Shown here piece by piece: positions 44,513 through 53,965 of a stretch of 64,000 nt of DNA. Each line of letters begins with the position of its first letter. The first letter of the stretch is position 1. The notes under the pieces were generated by a model. It was given only the letters and a program-made list of their open reading frames with translations. It ran no database searches and was not told where the DNA came from. Origin of the DNA: Oryzomonas japonica (GTDB lineage: Bacteria; Desulfobacterota; Desulfuromonadia; Geobacterales; Pseudopelobacteraceae); assembly GCF_008802365.1 (NCBI RefSeq), contig NZ_VZQZ01000011.1:62001-126000 (forward strand). Direction: 5' to 3'. The position numbers and the translations under genes were made by a program.

Positions 44513-46132
44513 ATGAAACATATGCTGGTGCTGGCTCTTATGTTATTGGCAGGAATCTCGCTCTCCGGCTGCAGCGGAGACACCCCCTCGCAGACGCAAT
44601 CGCAACAGGCGCAGATAACGGTCCTGCAGAACCAGCTATCCGCCGTGCAGACGCAATTGTCCAGCGCAAAGGCGGACGGCTCGGTGTACAACGCCGGGAT
44701 CACCACCGCGATCAACTCGCTGAAGCAAACGGAAAGCGCGTTGGCCACGCTTGCCGGGCAGCCCGCAAACTCCAACGCCACGCCCCTGACGACCGCCGCT
44801 AATCAGGTCCTTGTGCTCCAGTCCCTGGCTGCCAGCCTCTCGTCGGATACCTCCGCCCTGTCAGCCGCGTACGCCAACGCACAGGCGAGCATCGCCAGTC
44901 TGACGACACAACTGAACGCCGCCAACGCCCAGGTAACCAGCCTGACGGCACAACTGGCGGCAAGCGAAAGCACTAACAGCACCCTGTCCGGCCAACTGGC
45001 CGCCGCCAACGCCCAGGTGACCACCCTGACCAATCAGATAGCCACGTTGCAGACGCAACTCGCCAACGCCAACGACACCATCGCAACGCGGGACGCGACC
45101 ATCGTTTCCCTCAACAGCACCATATCGACCCTCCAGGCGCAGATCAGCGCCATGGTCGCCACCCCGGTAGCCATGAGCGCAAGCGCCCTGACCGCCGCCG
45201 TCTCCACCGCCATTACCGTCACCGCCACGTTCCCCAGTACGGAAAACGGTAAAACCGCCACCTTCACGGCAACGGGCGGCAACCTGCTGACGACCCCGGC
45301 TAACGTGACTATTGCCGGCAACACCGCCTCGACGACCTTCAACTCCGCATCCCCCGGCACGTTCAACATCTACGTGGTGGACGGCCTGCACGCGGGCGGC
45401 GCGATAGTGACCATCACGGCAACTCCCGCGCCCACCTACGGCATTTCCGGCACCATATCGCTGAACGGCGCGGGGCTTCAGAATGTGGCCGTCGCTCTGA
45501 CGGGAGCCGCCTCAGCCGCCGTGTTGACCGACGCCAACGGCAATTACAGCTTTGCCGGGCTGCAGAACGGCAGCTATACCGTGACCCCATCACGGTCCGG
45601 GTACAGCTTCCAGCCGTCCTCCCGCGCCGTGACTGTCAGCAACGCCAATGTCACCGGCCGGGACTTCACCGACATCATCACGGCGACCTACAGTTGCAGC
45701 GGAACCCTGAGCCCGCTCGGCCGCTGGTGCGACAACAACGACGGCACGGTCCGGGACATGACCACCGGCCTGCTCTGGCTGAAGAACGCCAACTGCGCGG
45801 CCACCCTCGGCGGGGTGACATCCGGGGCGGGCACCACGTGGGCAGACGCCCTGACCTGGAGCAGTTATCTCGCGAGCGGCAGTTGCGGCCTGAGCGACGG
45901 CTCCTACGCCCGTGACTGGCGATTGCCGACGATAGGTGATCTTTCGGCATTGCTCACCGGCACGGAGCCGGTATTGGCCAGCACGCCGAGACTTTTTACC
46001 AACATCCAGAGCGATTTTTACTGGTCGTCCTACAGCTTCGGCGACGGCAATATCTGGGAGGCCTACATGACCAACGGCACCGGGGGCAACTTCCCCGCGA
46101 CCAACGTATACTACACCTGGCCCGTTCGTTGA
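44513..46132 (+). CDS. Lipoprotein with coiled coil, carboxypeptidase-like repeat and DUF1566 domain
   Basis: A 539-residue exported protein. Lipoprotein signal MKHMLVLALMLLAGISLSGC (lipobox LSGC). Residues about 25-230 are a long heptad coiled coil with repeats like LTTQLNAANAQVTSLTAQLA. A beta region follows, then a carboxypeptidase-regulatory-like domain (YGISGTISLNGAGLQNVAVA) and a C-terminal DUF1566 domain (DNNDGTVRDMTTGLLWLKNA, DWRLPTIGDL). GGAGG lies upstream. A surface fibre or spacer with a terminal binding domain is likely. A CTGTCA-T-TGACAG palindrome at 44472-44484 precedes it. Confidence 0.8.
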   Translation: MKHMLVLALMLLAGISLSGCSGDTPSQTQSQQAQITVLQNQLSAVQTQLSSAKADGSVYNAGITTAINSLKQTESALATLAGQPANSNATPLTTAANQVLVLQSLAASLSSDTSALSAAYANAQASIASLTTQLNAANAQVTSLTAQLAASESTNSTLSGQLAAANAQVTTLTNQIATLQTQLANANDTIATRDATIVSLNSTISTLQAQISAMVATPVAMSASALTAAVSTAITVTATFPSTENGKTATFTATGGNLLTTPANVTIAGNTASTTFNSASPGTFNIYVVDGLHAGGAIVTITATPAPTYGISGTISLNGAGLQNVAVALTGAASAAVLTDANGNYSFAGLQNGSYTVTPSRSGYSFQPSSRAVTVSNANVTGRDFTDIITATYSCSGTLSPLGRWCDNNDGTVRDMTTGLLWLKNANCAATLGGVTSGAGTTWADALTWSSYLASGSCGLSDGSYARDWRLPTIGDLSALLTGTEPVLASTPRLFTNIQSDFYWSSYSFGDGNIWEAYMTNGTGGNFPATNVYYTWPVR

Positions 46133-46342
46133 CCCCCGGCTCCTCGAACCTTTGATGCGGCGGTCCGTTCTTCGGGGCACCAGCACCCGCCGAACGGACC
46201 TCTTCCCGGATAATTTCAGATTTTGAACACGCCTCGACCGTTCACGTTGCGACCCGCAATCGCCCTAACGAACGAGGTGGAGCTACCCATCGAGCAGGTG
46301 CTTTCGCACGCAGCCGGACACACAAAAAGGAGGAGCATCATC

Positions 46343-48214
46343 GTGAGCAAAGACCCGGAACAGAGTATTGACGCGGCAATGGACAGCAGCATGACCCGGC
46401 GGGACTTCATCAAGGTCTCGGCCGGGACCATGGCCTGCATTTCGTTGGGTTCATTGACGTTTAGCTGCGGCACCACCAGCGCGGCCCAGACCGCGGGCTA
46501 CCCGATTGACTCCACTGTTTCCACGACACTCCAGCGGACGATCAAGTACACCACCATATCGCCGGCGCAAATTGCCGCCACGAATCTCAAAAATATTGCC
46601 AGCTATGACACGTACGGGTACGGCGCCTGGAGCTACGGTGCCGCTCTCGTTTCCGAGAAACGCAACGATCTCATGGCCACGGCATACACCTATCCGGCGG
46701 ACAGCAGCGCGTCGAAGGTGCTGGTGAGGTTCTTCGCCATCACCGATATCCACATCATCGACAAGGAATCCCCCTCCCAGGTAATTTACCTGGAAATGCT
46801 CATGGGCAAGGAGACCTCTACCTATTCCCCAACCATGCTGTACACGACCCAGGTGCTGGACGCCGCCATCCAGACCGTGAACGCCCTGCACAAACAAACC
46901 CCCATCGACTTCGGGATCTCGCTTGGGGACGCCAGCAACAGCACCCAGTACAACGAGCTCAGGTGGTATATCGACGTCATCGACGGCAAGGTCATTACCC
47001 CCAGCTCCGGCGCCCACGCGGGGGCCAACAAGATCGATTATCAAAAACAGTTCAAGGCGGCGGGGCTCAACCCGGCGATCCCCTGGTATCAGGCCATCGG
47101 CAACCACGATCATTTCTGCATCGGCTCCATCCCGCTGGACGCCGGCGGCCTGCGCGACAGCTATACCAGCAGCGAAGTCGTCGCCATGGCGAACACCCTC
47201 GCCTACCCTAACGACATCTACAACACCGGAAATCACCAACTCTACTATATGGGGGTCATCGACGGTTCCACCCCGAACGGCGATGTCGTAAAAGCCGGAA
47301 AGGTGGGAGACTTCGCCACCCCTCCCACGGTGGTCCCGGACCCGGATCGCCGCTCGCTGACTAAGCCGGAATGGGTAAATGAATTTTTCAAGACGTCCAC
47401 CGCGCCGGTCGGCCACGGCTTCAACCTGGTTCCTCCCGGGCAGGAAAAGGGCTTTGCCTGCTACAGCTTCGTGCCGAAAGCAACAGTTCCCCTCAAGGTT
47501 ATCGTGCTTGACGATACCCAGCGGGAAGACGACGGTTCCACCGGCATCCACGGCCGCGGCTTTCTCGACAGCGCCCGCTGGAAATGGCTGAAGGCCGAAC
47601 TGGCCGCCGGTGACGCCGCCGGGCAGTTGATGATCATCGCCGCCCACATCCCCATAGGCGTCGAGGTAAAGAACTCGTTCATGGAGTGGTTCGATAACTC
47701 GGCAAACCCTTCCAGCATGCAGAATGCGGTGGATCTGCCGGGGCTCTTGGCCGAACTGCACAGCCATCCGAACCTCCTGATGTGGATGGCCGGTCATCGC
47801 CACGTCAATGCCGTCAAAGCGTTTGCCAGCGATGACGCCGCCAAGCCGGAGAGAGGCTTCTGGCAGGTCGAAACCTCGTCGCTGCACGACTTCCCCCAGC
47901 AATTGCGCATGTTTGAGATCAAACTCAACAGCGACTACTCCATCTCGATCGTTGCGACCAACGTCGATCCCGCCGTCAAAGCGGGCACGCCCGCCGCGAC
48001 CGCACGCAAATACGCCGTTGCGGCGATGCAGATAGTCAACGCCCCGGACATCGTCCAGACCTCGGCGCCGCTGATAAATCCCGCCGACCAGAGCGTGATC
48101 GGCACGGACCCGAGCATTCGCCCGATGCCCACAGGTTCGTACAATGCCGAGTTGTTCGTGCAATTGAGCGCCGAAATGAAGACGAAAATGCAAACCTTGT
48201 TCCCCAGCCTTTAG
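46343..48214 (+). CDS. Tat-exported metallophosphoesterase (TIGR03768-like)
   Basis: A 623-residue protein. The GTG at 46343 is chosen as start because GGAGGAGC lies just upstream. A Tat signal MTRRDFIKVSAGTMACISLG follows. Calcineurin-type motifs: AITDIHI, LGDASNS, IGNHDHF, IAAHIPIG and MAGHRHVNAV, so all metal ligands appear present. Probably periplasmic and di-metal dependent. It matches the TIGR03768 phosphoesterase group from memory; substrate unknown. Ends 40 bp before a strong terminator. Confidence 0.82.
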   Translation: MSKDPEQSIDAAMDSSMTRRDFIKVSAGTMACISLGSLTFSCGTTSAAQTAGYPIDSTVSTTLQRTIKYTTISPAQIAATNLKNIASYDTYGYGAWSYGAALVSEKRNDLMATAYTYPADSSASKVLVRFFAITDIHIIDKESPSQVIYLEMLMGKETSTYSPTMLYTTQVLDAAIQTVNALHKQTPIDFGISLGDASNSTQYNELRWYIDVIDGKVITPSSGAHAGANKIDYQKQFKAAGLNPAIPWYQAIGNHDHFCIGSIPLDAGGLRDSYTSSEVVAMANTLAYPNDIYNTGNHQLYYMGVIDGSTPNGDVVKAGKVGDFATPPTVVPDPDRRSLTKPEWVNEFFKTSTAPVGHGFNLVPPGQEKGFACYSFVPKATVPLKVIVLDDTQREDDGSTGIHGRGFLDSARWKWLKAELAAGDAAGQLMIIAAHIPIGVEVKNSFMEWFDNSANPSSMQNAVDLPGLLAELHSHPNLLMWMAGHRHVNAVKAFASDDAAKPERGFWQVETSSLHDFPQQLRMFEIKLNSDYSISIVATNVDPAVKAGTPAATARKYAVAAMQIVNAPDIVQTSAPLINPADQSVIGTDPSIRPMPTGSYNAELFVQLSAEMKTKMQTLFPSL

Positions 48215-48256
48215 GCGCCGGGGGATGTGCGGTGGCGTTGGTGCGGCACAAACAAA

Positions 48257-48287
48257 AAGGGCTTACAGATCATCTCTGTAAGCCCTT
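48257..48287. terminator. Strong bidirectional terminator
   Basis: AAGGGCTTACAGA and TCTGTAAGCCCTT form a perfect 13-bp stem with a 5-nt loop. T-rich runs follow on both strands, better on the minus strand (TTTTTGTTTG). It can end the phosphoesterase gene and leftward tRNA transcripts. Confidence 0.9.
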
Positions 48288-48301
48288 GCTTTGTTTGGCA
48301 C

Positions 48302-48344
48302 CCCAATAATGACTGTTCTGAGAACAGGATATTATTGACGACTC
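48302..48344. repeat. 43-bp direct repeat, right copy
   Basis: CCCAATAATGACTGTTCTG, AGAACAGGATATTATTGACG, ACTCC: partner of 29812-29854. The core CTGTTCTGAGAACAG is itself a palindrome. Confidence 0.75.
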
Positions 48345-48355
48345 CCACGTACCCT

Positions 48356-48450
48356 TTGGAACGGGAAACAGGATTCGAATCCAGCGAGCCCAGAGGAAGG
48401 ATTTTGGACACTCCAAAAGAGCTAGCCTTTGAGCTAACCCACTAATTTTG
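48356..48450 (-). pseudogene. tRNA-like relic next to tRNA-Gly
   Basis: TTGGAACGGGAAACAGGATT then CGAATCC (48356-48382) mirrors the tRNA-Gly 3' end, and GAGCTAACCCAC (48433-48443) looks like a D-arm. Between them an anticodon-like TTTTGGA-N3-TCCAAAA hairpin lacks U33, and no acceptor stem closes. It looks like a degenerate tRNA or att remnant. Confidence 0.5.
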
Positions 48451-48452
48451 TT

Positions 48453-48526
<74 letters not shown>

Positions 48527-48606
48527 GATGGACTTGTATAAATGCCAAGAGATGGGCATTTTGTCAACAATTTAATTGCGGTCTTGCCCTCTTTTCGAAA
48601 ATACGC

Positions 48607-49992
48607 CTACCCGATGGTGGCCACAATGAATTCACGGACTGCAGCCAAGTCGGCATCCATCACCTTGCAACGGGTCGGCAGCCCCTCCAAAGCGGCGATG
48701 GCGGGCGGGACCGGCGCCGGTGTACCGGTGGCCTTTTCCACCGCATCGCCGAACTTGGCCGGATGGGCCGTGGCAAGGCAGACGCGAAGGGAGTCGCCGG
48801 GCAACTGCTCCAGAGCGGCGCGCACCCCGACCGCGGTATGGGGGTCGAGCAGATAGCCGGTTTCCTTGTAGAAACTGCCGATGGTATCCAGGGTTTGCTC
48901 CTGATCCACCGAGGCCGAGCAGAAATCGCGACGCACCTGGGCCATCTCTTCGCTGCTGAAGGTGATCCTCCCCTTTGCCTTCAGTTCGGCAAAGGCAGCC
49001 CGCACCCGGGCCGGGTCTTCACCATAGAGATGGAACAGGTAGCGCTCGAAGTTGGAGGCCACCTGGATATCCATGGAGGGGGACAGGGTGGAGACCACGC
49101 CGGCCAGGGAGTAATCGCCCTGGTTGACAAAACGGGTCAGGATGTTGTTCTCGTTGGTTGCCAGCAGGAGTTTTTCAATGGGCAGCCCCATACGTTTGGC
49201 CACGTAGCCGGCAAAGATATCGCCGAAATTGCCGGTGGGGACCGAGAAAGAGACCGGCGCCTTGCCGTCCTCCGTTACCCGCAGCCATGCATAGACATAG
49301 TAGACCACCTGGGCCAGCACCCGCGCCCAGTTGATGGAATTGACGGCGCCGAGGGCATACTTTTCCTTGAACTCCAGGTCGTTGAAGAGCGCCTTGACCA
49401 TATCCTGACAGTCGTCAAAGGTGCCGCGGATGGCGATGTTGTGGACATTGGCATCGGTGACGGTAGTCATCTGCAGGGCCTGCACCGGCGAGGTCTTACC
49501 GTCGGGATGGAGAATAAAGATGTTGATCCCCTTCTTGCCCCGCACCCCGTGAATGGCGGCGCTGCCGGTATCGCCCGAGGTTGCGCCGACGATATTCAGG
49601 TTTTGCCCCCGTTCGGCCAGGATATATTCGAACATATTGCCCAGGAACTGCAGGGCAACGTCCTTGAAGGCCAGGGTCAGGCCGTGGAACAGCTCAAGGA
49701 TGTAGACGCCGTTTTCCCTGACCACCGGGGTCACCGCAGGGTGGGTAAAGGTCGCGTAGGAGCGGTCGATCACCCCCTTCAGGTCGGCGGGGGGGATATC
49801 ATCCACAAAACGGGAGATGATCTCGAAGGCCAACTCCGGGTAGGAGAGCCGCCGCCAGGCGTTGAGCTGCTCCAGGGTAATCCTGGGGTAGGATTCAGGC
49901 AGGAGCAGACCGCCATCGGTGGCCAGTCCCATCATGACGGCATCCTTGAAGGGGATTGGCTGAATGCCACCGCGCGTACTGAGGTAACGCAT
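48607..49992 (-). CDS. thrC: Threonine synthase
   Basis: A 461-residue PLP enzyme converting O-phosphohomoserine to threonine. MRYLSTRGG at the start, the PLP lysine in HGLTLAFKDVALQFLGNM, and the SGDTGSAA phosphate-binding loop identify it, along with FDDCQDMVKALFND. The start at 49990-49992 follows AAAGGAA. It belongs to the long, fungal/E. coli-type class by length. It stands 74 bp downstream of the YdcF-like gene in the same direction. Confidence 0.94.
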   Translation of the reverse strand: MRYLSTRGGIQPIPFKDAVMMGLATDGGLLLPESYPRITLEQLNAWRRLSYPELAFEIISRFVDDIPPADLKGVIDRSYATFTHPAVTPVVRENGVYILELFHGLTLAFKDVALQFLGNMFEYILAERGQNLNIVGATSGDTGSAAIHGVRGKKGINIFILHPDGKTSPVQALQMTTVTDANVHNIAIRGTFDDCQDMVKALFNDLEFKEKYALGAVNSINWARVLAQVVYYVYAWLRVTEDGKAPVSFSVPTGNFGDIFAGYVAKRMGLPIEKLLLATNENNILTRFVNQGDYSLAGVVSTLSPSMDIQVASNFERYLFHLYGEDPARVRAAFAELKAKGRITFSSEEMAQVRRDFCSASVDQEQTLDTIGSFYKETGYLLDPHTAVGVRAALEQLPGDSLRVCLATAHPAKFGDAVEKATGTPAPVPPAIAALEGLPTRCKVMDADLAAVREFIVATIG

Positions 49993-50065
49993 GTTGTGAT
50001 TCCTTTCGGGCTTTGGCTGAAGCAAAAAAAGAATTTAGCAGAAATTCGTCGATTAGGGAAGAGTC

Positions 50066-50680
50066 TCAGCCGCCGGAAGCTCCGGGCAGGATGCTCTCGC
50101 GCAACTCGCCTGGCACAAGCAGGAAGAAAAAACGAAACATGCAGTATTTGTAGAATTCGCTGAACAGGAGGTGAAAGCTGCCGCCATGGTTCCACCAGGC
50201 CTCTTTGAGATTTTTGCTGTCAACCGGATAGGGGTAGATGGCGACATCCTTGGGCAGTGCGTTGCGGAAGAGGATCGCGGCCCGCTTCATGTGATAGCGC
50301 GAAGTGATGAGCACGATGGAGCGGACGTCGGCACGCATGATGACGTCACGGCCATAGATGGCGTTCTCCAGGGTGTTGCGGGAGGCTTTTTCCAATATTA
50401 CCCCTTCGGACGAGGGGTCGCCGGTCTGGGGGCGATAGAGGTCACCCTTGCGGACGGAGGGATCGACTCCGATCAGGAAAAGATGGCTGCCCCGTTGTTC
50501 CCGGTACAGCCGCACCCCCTCCTCCACCCGCCCCTTGCCGCCGGCCAGCACCACGATGGCATCGGCCTTAACCGGCCGTTGCCGGTAGGAAAAGGTCTTG
50601 TAGGTAAAGTCGATGAACAGTACCGCCACAACGATAAACAGGATAATTACGAGCGTTATGAAGGCCTTGATGATATTCAT
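50066..50680 (-). CDS. YdcF/SanA family inner-membrane protein (DUF218)
   Basis: A 204-residue protein with one N-terminal membrane helix (FITLVIILFIVVAVLFIDF) and a DUF218 domain: ADAIVVLAGGKGRVEEGVRL, then ASRNTLENAIYGRDVI and LITSRYHMKRA. Relatives affect envelope permeability to vancomycin; the reaction is unclear. The ATG at 50678-50680 is preferred; the ribosome site (GGACAACAC) is weak. A TTG 33 bp upstream is the alternative. Confidence 0.82.
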   Translation of the reverse strand: MNIIKAFITLVIILFIVVAVLFIDFTYKTFSYRQRPVKADAIVVLAGGKGRVEEGVRLYREQRGSHLFLIGVDPSVRKGDLYRPQTGDPSSEGVILEKASRNTLENAIYGRDVIMRADVRSIVLITSRYHMKRAAILFRNALPKDVAIYPYPVDSKNLKEAWWNHGGSFHLLFSEFYKYCMFRFFFLLVPGELRESILPGASGG

Positions 50681-50762
50681 GTGTTGTCCAATTTTTCCCT
50701 TGCAACCGGCCAATTAATCTGCTAAAAATCTTTTTTCAGCAATTAATGGAGGTTACCACCAT

Positions 50763-50954
50763 ATGTCAAGAAAATGTGAAATCTGCGGAAAAGGCCCCAG
50801 CTTCGGCAATAACGTAAGCCATGCCAACAACAAGACCCGTACCGTCTGGCATCCGAACATCCAGAAGGTCAAAACCGTTAAAAACGGCACGGTTGCAACC
50901 ATCAAGGTCTGCACCCGCTGCATCCGTTCCGGTCTCATCACCAAAGCGCTTTAA
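50763..50954 (+). CDS. rpmB: 50S ribosomal protein L28
   Basis: A 63-residue ribosomal protein of the zinc-binding (C+) form: [20 protein letters not shown] supplies the first Cys pair and VCTRCIRSG the second. [10 protein letters not shown] is the conserved core. GGAGG lies upstream, and a terminator follows at 50995. It stands alone, transcribed opposite to its neighbours. Confidence 0.95.
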   Translation: MSRKCEICGKGPSFGNNVSHANNKTRTVWHPNIQKVKTVKNGTVATIKVCTRCIRSGLITKAL

Positions 50955-50994
50955 TCGCGGCGGTACATCAGCCGCTTGAACGGTCTGCGATTTG

Positions 50995-51024
50995 AAGCCG
51001 TGGCACATCTGCTGTCCACGGCTT
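50995..51024 (+). terminator. Terminator after rpmB
   Basis: AAGCCGTGG and CCACGGCTT form a 9-bp stem with TTTAT following, 40 bp after the stop codon. Confidence 0.85.
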
Positions 51025-51067
51025 TTTATCGTTCCCACTGGAGGCTGACGCCTCCCTCCCACCGCTA

Positions 51068-51448
51068 TCACGCCAGAGCGACGACCTCGATCTCAACCAG
51101 CGCGCCGCGGGGCAAACCTTTGACCGCCACAGTCGAACGGGCAGGTTTGTGATCGCCGAAACTACGGCCGTAGATCTCGTTCACTACAGCAAAATCCCCC
51201 ATATCGGCAAGGAAAATGGTGGTCTTGACCACCTGCGATAACCCCACGCCGGCAGCAGCCAGCACGGCGGCAATATTCGCCATCACCCGTTCGGTCTCCG
51301 CTGCCACGCCCCCCGTTACAAACTCGCCCGTTGTCGGGTCAAGCGCTATCTGCCCGGAGCAGAAAAGCAGCCCATTGGCCCTGATGGCCTGTGCATACGG
51401 CCCGATAGCAGCAGGGGCCTTGTCTGTCGCAATTGTTTCGCATGTCAT
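51068..51448 (-). CDS. ridA: RidA family enamine/imine deaminase
   Basis: A 126-residue protein of the RidA/YjgF family, hydrolysing reactive 2-aminoacrylate-type imines to protect PLP enzymes. KAPAAIGPYAQAIRANGLLF, CSGQIALDPTTGE and the C-terminal ARSTVAVKGLPRGALVEIEV with the conserved Arg identify it. The ATG overlaps the rel stop (ATGA), so it is coupled to (p)ppGpp synthesis; a GGAGAGG site lies within rel. Confidence 0.93.
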   Translation of the reverse strand: MTCETIATDKAPAAIGPYAQAIRANGLLFCSGQIALDPTTGEFVTGGVAAETERVMANIAAVLAAAGVGLSQVVKTTIFLADMGDFAVVNEIYGRSFGDHKPARSTVAVKGLPRGALVEIEVVALA

Positions 51449-53595
51449 TGTTTTAGCCTCTCCACTTTGATGACACCCTTGATCTTCATAATAGCGTTCA
51501 TCACCTTCCGCAGGTGCGCCAAGTCGCTGACGTTCACCTCGAAGGTATTTTCGCCACGCTGGTCAATGGTGCTCTGAATATGGGCACTGGCGATATTGGC
51601 CTCGCTGTTGGTAATGGCCATGGTGATGTTTGCCAGAATACCCTTGACGTCATGACAGATGACCTTGATCTTGACCGGAAGGGAGGTGGTTTTGATCTTG
51701 TTCCAGGCCACATCGATCTGTCGTTCGGGATCACTCTCCAGGGCGAATTTGCAGTCCGCGGTGTGGATCGTGACCCCCTTGCCGCGGGTGATAAAGCCGA
51801 TGATCTCGTCTCCCGACACCGGATTGCAGCACTTGGCGAAGCGGACCAGCACATCGTCGACGCCGCTGATCTCCACCGCACTGGACGACTTGCCCTTGAG
51901 CTTGTTGATGACCGCCGAGAGCCGCGACTCCTTGCGTTCGGTCCGTTCCTGCAGCTTTTCCGCGGGCACGAGCTTCCCGATGATCTGGCCGCTGGAGATC
52001 TTGCCGTAGCCCACCGCCGCCAGCAGGTCGTCGTCTCCGGCAAAACCGAACTCCCCGGCAATCCTTTTAAAATCCCCGGCCTTCTGAATTTTCTGCAGAT
52101 TTATGGAGTATCTGCGGAAATCCTTTTCACAGATTTCGCGCCCCAGAACGATGCTCCGCTTGCGCTCCTCGATCTTGATCCAGGCTCGTATCCGGTTGCG
52201 GGCCCGGGAGCTGTGGACGATCTTGAGCCAGTCCTTGCTCGGGGTATGGTGGGGTGAGGTAATGACCTCGACGATATCGCCGTTCTTCAGTTCGTACTTG
52301 AGCGGCACCAGCTTGCCGTTGACCTTGGCCCCCACACAGCGATGCCCCACGTCGCTATGCACGCTGTAGGCAAAATCGATCGGTGTGGAACCCTTGGGAA
52401 AACCCTTCACATCCCCCTTGGGGGTAAAGACGTAGACCTCCTCGGGAAAGAGATCCACCTTGACCGAATCCATGAACTCCTTGGAATCCTGGAGTTCCTG
52501 CTGCCACTCCAGCAGTTGCCGCAGCCAGGCAAAACGCTTGACCTCCTTCTCGTCGTACCCCTTGCCCTCCTTGTACTTCCAGTGGGCGGCAATGCCGGCA
52601 TCGGCCACGCGGTGCATCTCGTGGGTACGGATCTGCACCTCCATCCTGTCGCCGTGGGGGCCGATGACCGTCGTGTGCAACGACTGGTACATGTTCCCCT
52701 TGGGCATGGCGATGTAGTCCTTGAAACGCCCTGGAATCGGCTTCCAGGCCGAATGGATCAAACCAAGCACCTCATAGCACTCCCGCACGTCTTCCACCAG
52801 AATGCGGATGGCCAGGAGGTCGTAGATCTCCTCGAATTCAACGTTGCGCTTCTCCATCTTGCGATAGATGGAGTAGAGGTGTTTGCTGCGGCCGGAAACC
52901 TCGCCGGGGATTCCCTGGAAGGCCAGCTTGTCGGAGATGATCGATTTTGCTTCCTCGACGTATGCCTCTCGTTCCTTCTTCTTCATGGACACCTTGCGGG
53001 CCAGGTCGAAGTAAAGATCCGGGTTAAGATAGCGGAACGCCAAGTCCTCCAACTCCACCTTAACCCAGGATATGCCCAGACGATTGGCGATGGGGGCGTA
53101 GATATCCATCGTCTCCTGGGCGATGGTGCGCTGTTTGGTTTCGGGCTGGAACTCCAGCGTGCGCATATTGTGCAGGCGGTCGGCCAGTTTGACCAGGATG
53201 ACGCGGATATCGTTAGCCATGGCCAGAAGCATCTTGCGAAAATTCTCGGCCTGGCTCTCCTGCTTGGTCTTGAAGTGGATCTTGCTGATCTTGGTGACCC
53301 CATCCACCAGCTTGGCCACCTCTTCCCCGAACATCTCCACCAACTCTTCGTAGGTCGTCAGGGTATCTTCGATGGTATCGTGGAGAAAACCGGTGACGAT
53401 GCTGGGGACGTCAAGGCGCAACTCGGCCAGCAGGCCTGCCACCTCCATGGGATGGATGATGTAGGGCTCCCCGGACAGGCGCGTCTGGCCTTGGTGTACC
53501 TTGGCGCAGTACACATAAGCCTTGCGGATGATATTGAGATCAGCCGTTGGGTTGTACGCCGTTACCGTATCGAGGATGTCGTTGAGTCTGATCAT
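51445..53595 (-). CDS. rel: Bifunctional (p)ppGpp synthetase/hydrolase
   Basis: A 716-residue RSH protein. The HD hydrolase domain (about 25-180) has IIHPMEVAGLLAEL and LHDTIEDT; the synthetase domain (about 230-350) has GRSKHLYSIYRKM and GRFKDYIAMPKGNMYQSLHT, where RFKD (RXKD) is typical of bifunctional enzymes. A TGS domain (KGSTPIDFAYSVHSDVGHRC) and a C-terminal ACT domain (EVNVSDLAHLRKVM) follow. It sets the stringent-response level. A terminator separates it from rpoZ, so it probably has its own promoter. Confidence 0.95.
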   Translation of the reverse strand: MIRLNDILDTVTAYNPTADLNIIRKAYVYCAKVHQGQTRLSGEPYIIHPMEVAGLLAELRLDVPSIVTGFLHDTIEDTLTTYEELVEMFGEEVAKLVDGVTKISKIHFKTKQESQAENFRKMLLAMANDIRVILVKLADRLHNMRTLEFQPETKQRTIAQETMDIYAPIANRLGISWVKVELEDLAFRYLNPDLYFDLARKVSMKKKEREAYVEEAKSIISDKLAFQGIPGEVSGRSKHLYSIYRKMEKRNVEFEEIYDLLAIRILVEDVRECYEVLGLIHSAWKPIPGRFKDYIAMPKGNMYQSLHTTVIGPHGDRMEVQIRTHEMHRVADAGIAAHWKYKEGKGYDEKEVKRFAWLRQLLEWQQELQDSKEFMDSVKVDLFPEEVYVFTPKGDVKGFPKGSTPIDFAYSVHSDVGHRCVGAKVNGKLVPLKYELKNGDIVEVITSPHHTPSKDWLKIVHSSRARNRIRAWIKIEERKRSIVLGREICEKDFRRYSINLQKIQKAGDFKRIAGEFGFAGDDDLLAAVGYGKISSGQIIGKLVPAEKLQERTERKESRLSAVINKLKGKSSSAVEISGVDDVLVRFAKCCNPVSGDEIIGFITRGKGVTIHTADCKFALESDPERQIDVAWNKIKTTSLPVKIKVICHDVKGILANITMAITNSEANIASAHIQSTIDQRGENTFEVNVSDLAHLRKVMNAIMKIKGVIKVERLKQ

Positions 53596-53644
53596 GCGCC
53601 GTTTCTACTCGCAGGACGAAAAGGATCGGAAGGTACGGGGATGG

Positions 53645-53684
53645 ATACAAAAAGGGTGAAGTCGCACCATTTGCGATTTCACCC
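53645..53684 (-). terminator. Terminator after rpoZ
   Basis: GGGTGAAGTCGCA and TGCGATTTCACCC form a 13-bp stem; on the minus strand TTTTTG follows. It lies just past the rpoZ stop. Confidence 0.9.
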
Positions 53685-53695
53685 CAGTACGGCGA

Positions 53696-53905
53696 TTAAT
53701 GGGCTTGCTGCTTCTTGTTGATTTCGAAGTTGACCTTGCCGGCGGCGATTTCCCGCAACGCGGTTACCACCATGCGGTTGTTCTTTGCATCGATAAGCGG
53801 ATGAGCCCCTTTGTAGAGCTGTTTGACCCGCTTGGAGGCCAACATCACCAAAAGAAAACGGTTATCGACCTTTTTGAGGCAATCTTCAACGGTTACCCGT
53901 GCCAT
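53696..53905 (-). CDS. rpoZ: RNA polymerase omega subunit
   Basis: A 69-residue omega subunit: [34 protein letters not shown] and [18 protein letters not shown]. It helps assemble polymerase and can carry ppGpp effects. It follows gmk by 60 bp in the same direction, the usual gmk-rpoZ order. Confidence 0.95.
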   Translation of the reverse strand: MARVTVEDCLKKVDNRFLLVMLASKRVKQLYKGAHPLIDAKNNRMVVTALREIAAGKVNFEINKKQQAH

Positions 53906-53965
53906 AGCGTTACTCCTTCCTGCTACTGATAGAAAAATGGAACGTTATTTTTACATGATTTCATC

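Noticed and set aside
46451-48193. 580-codon minus-strand frame opposite the metallophosphoesterase
   Set aside because: Complement of a gene with all metal-binding motifs; its own translation has none.
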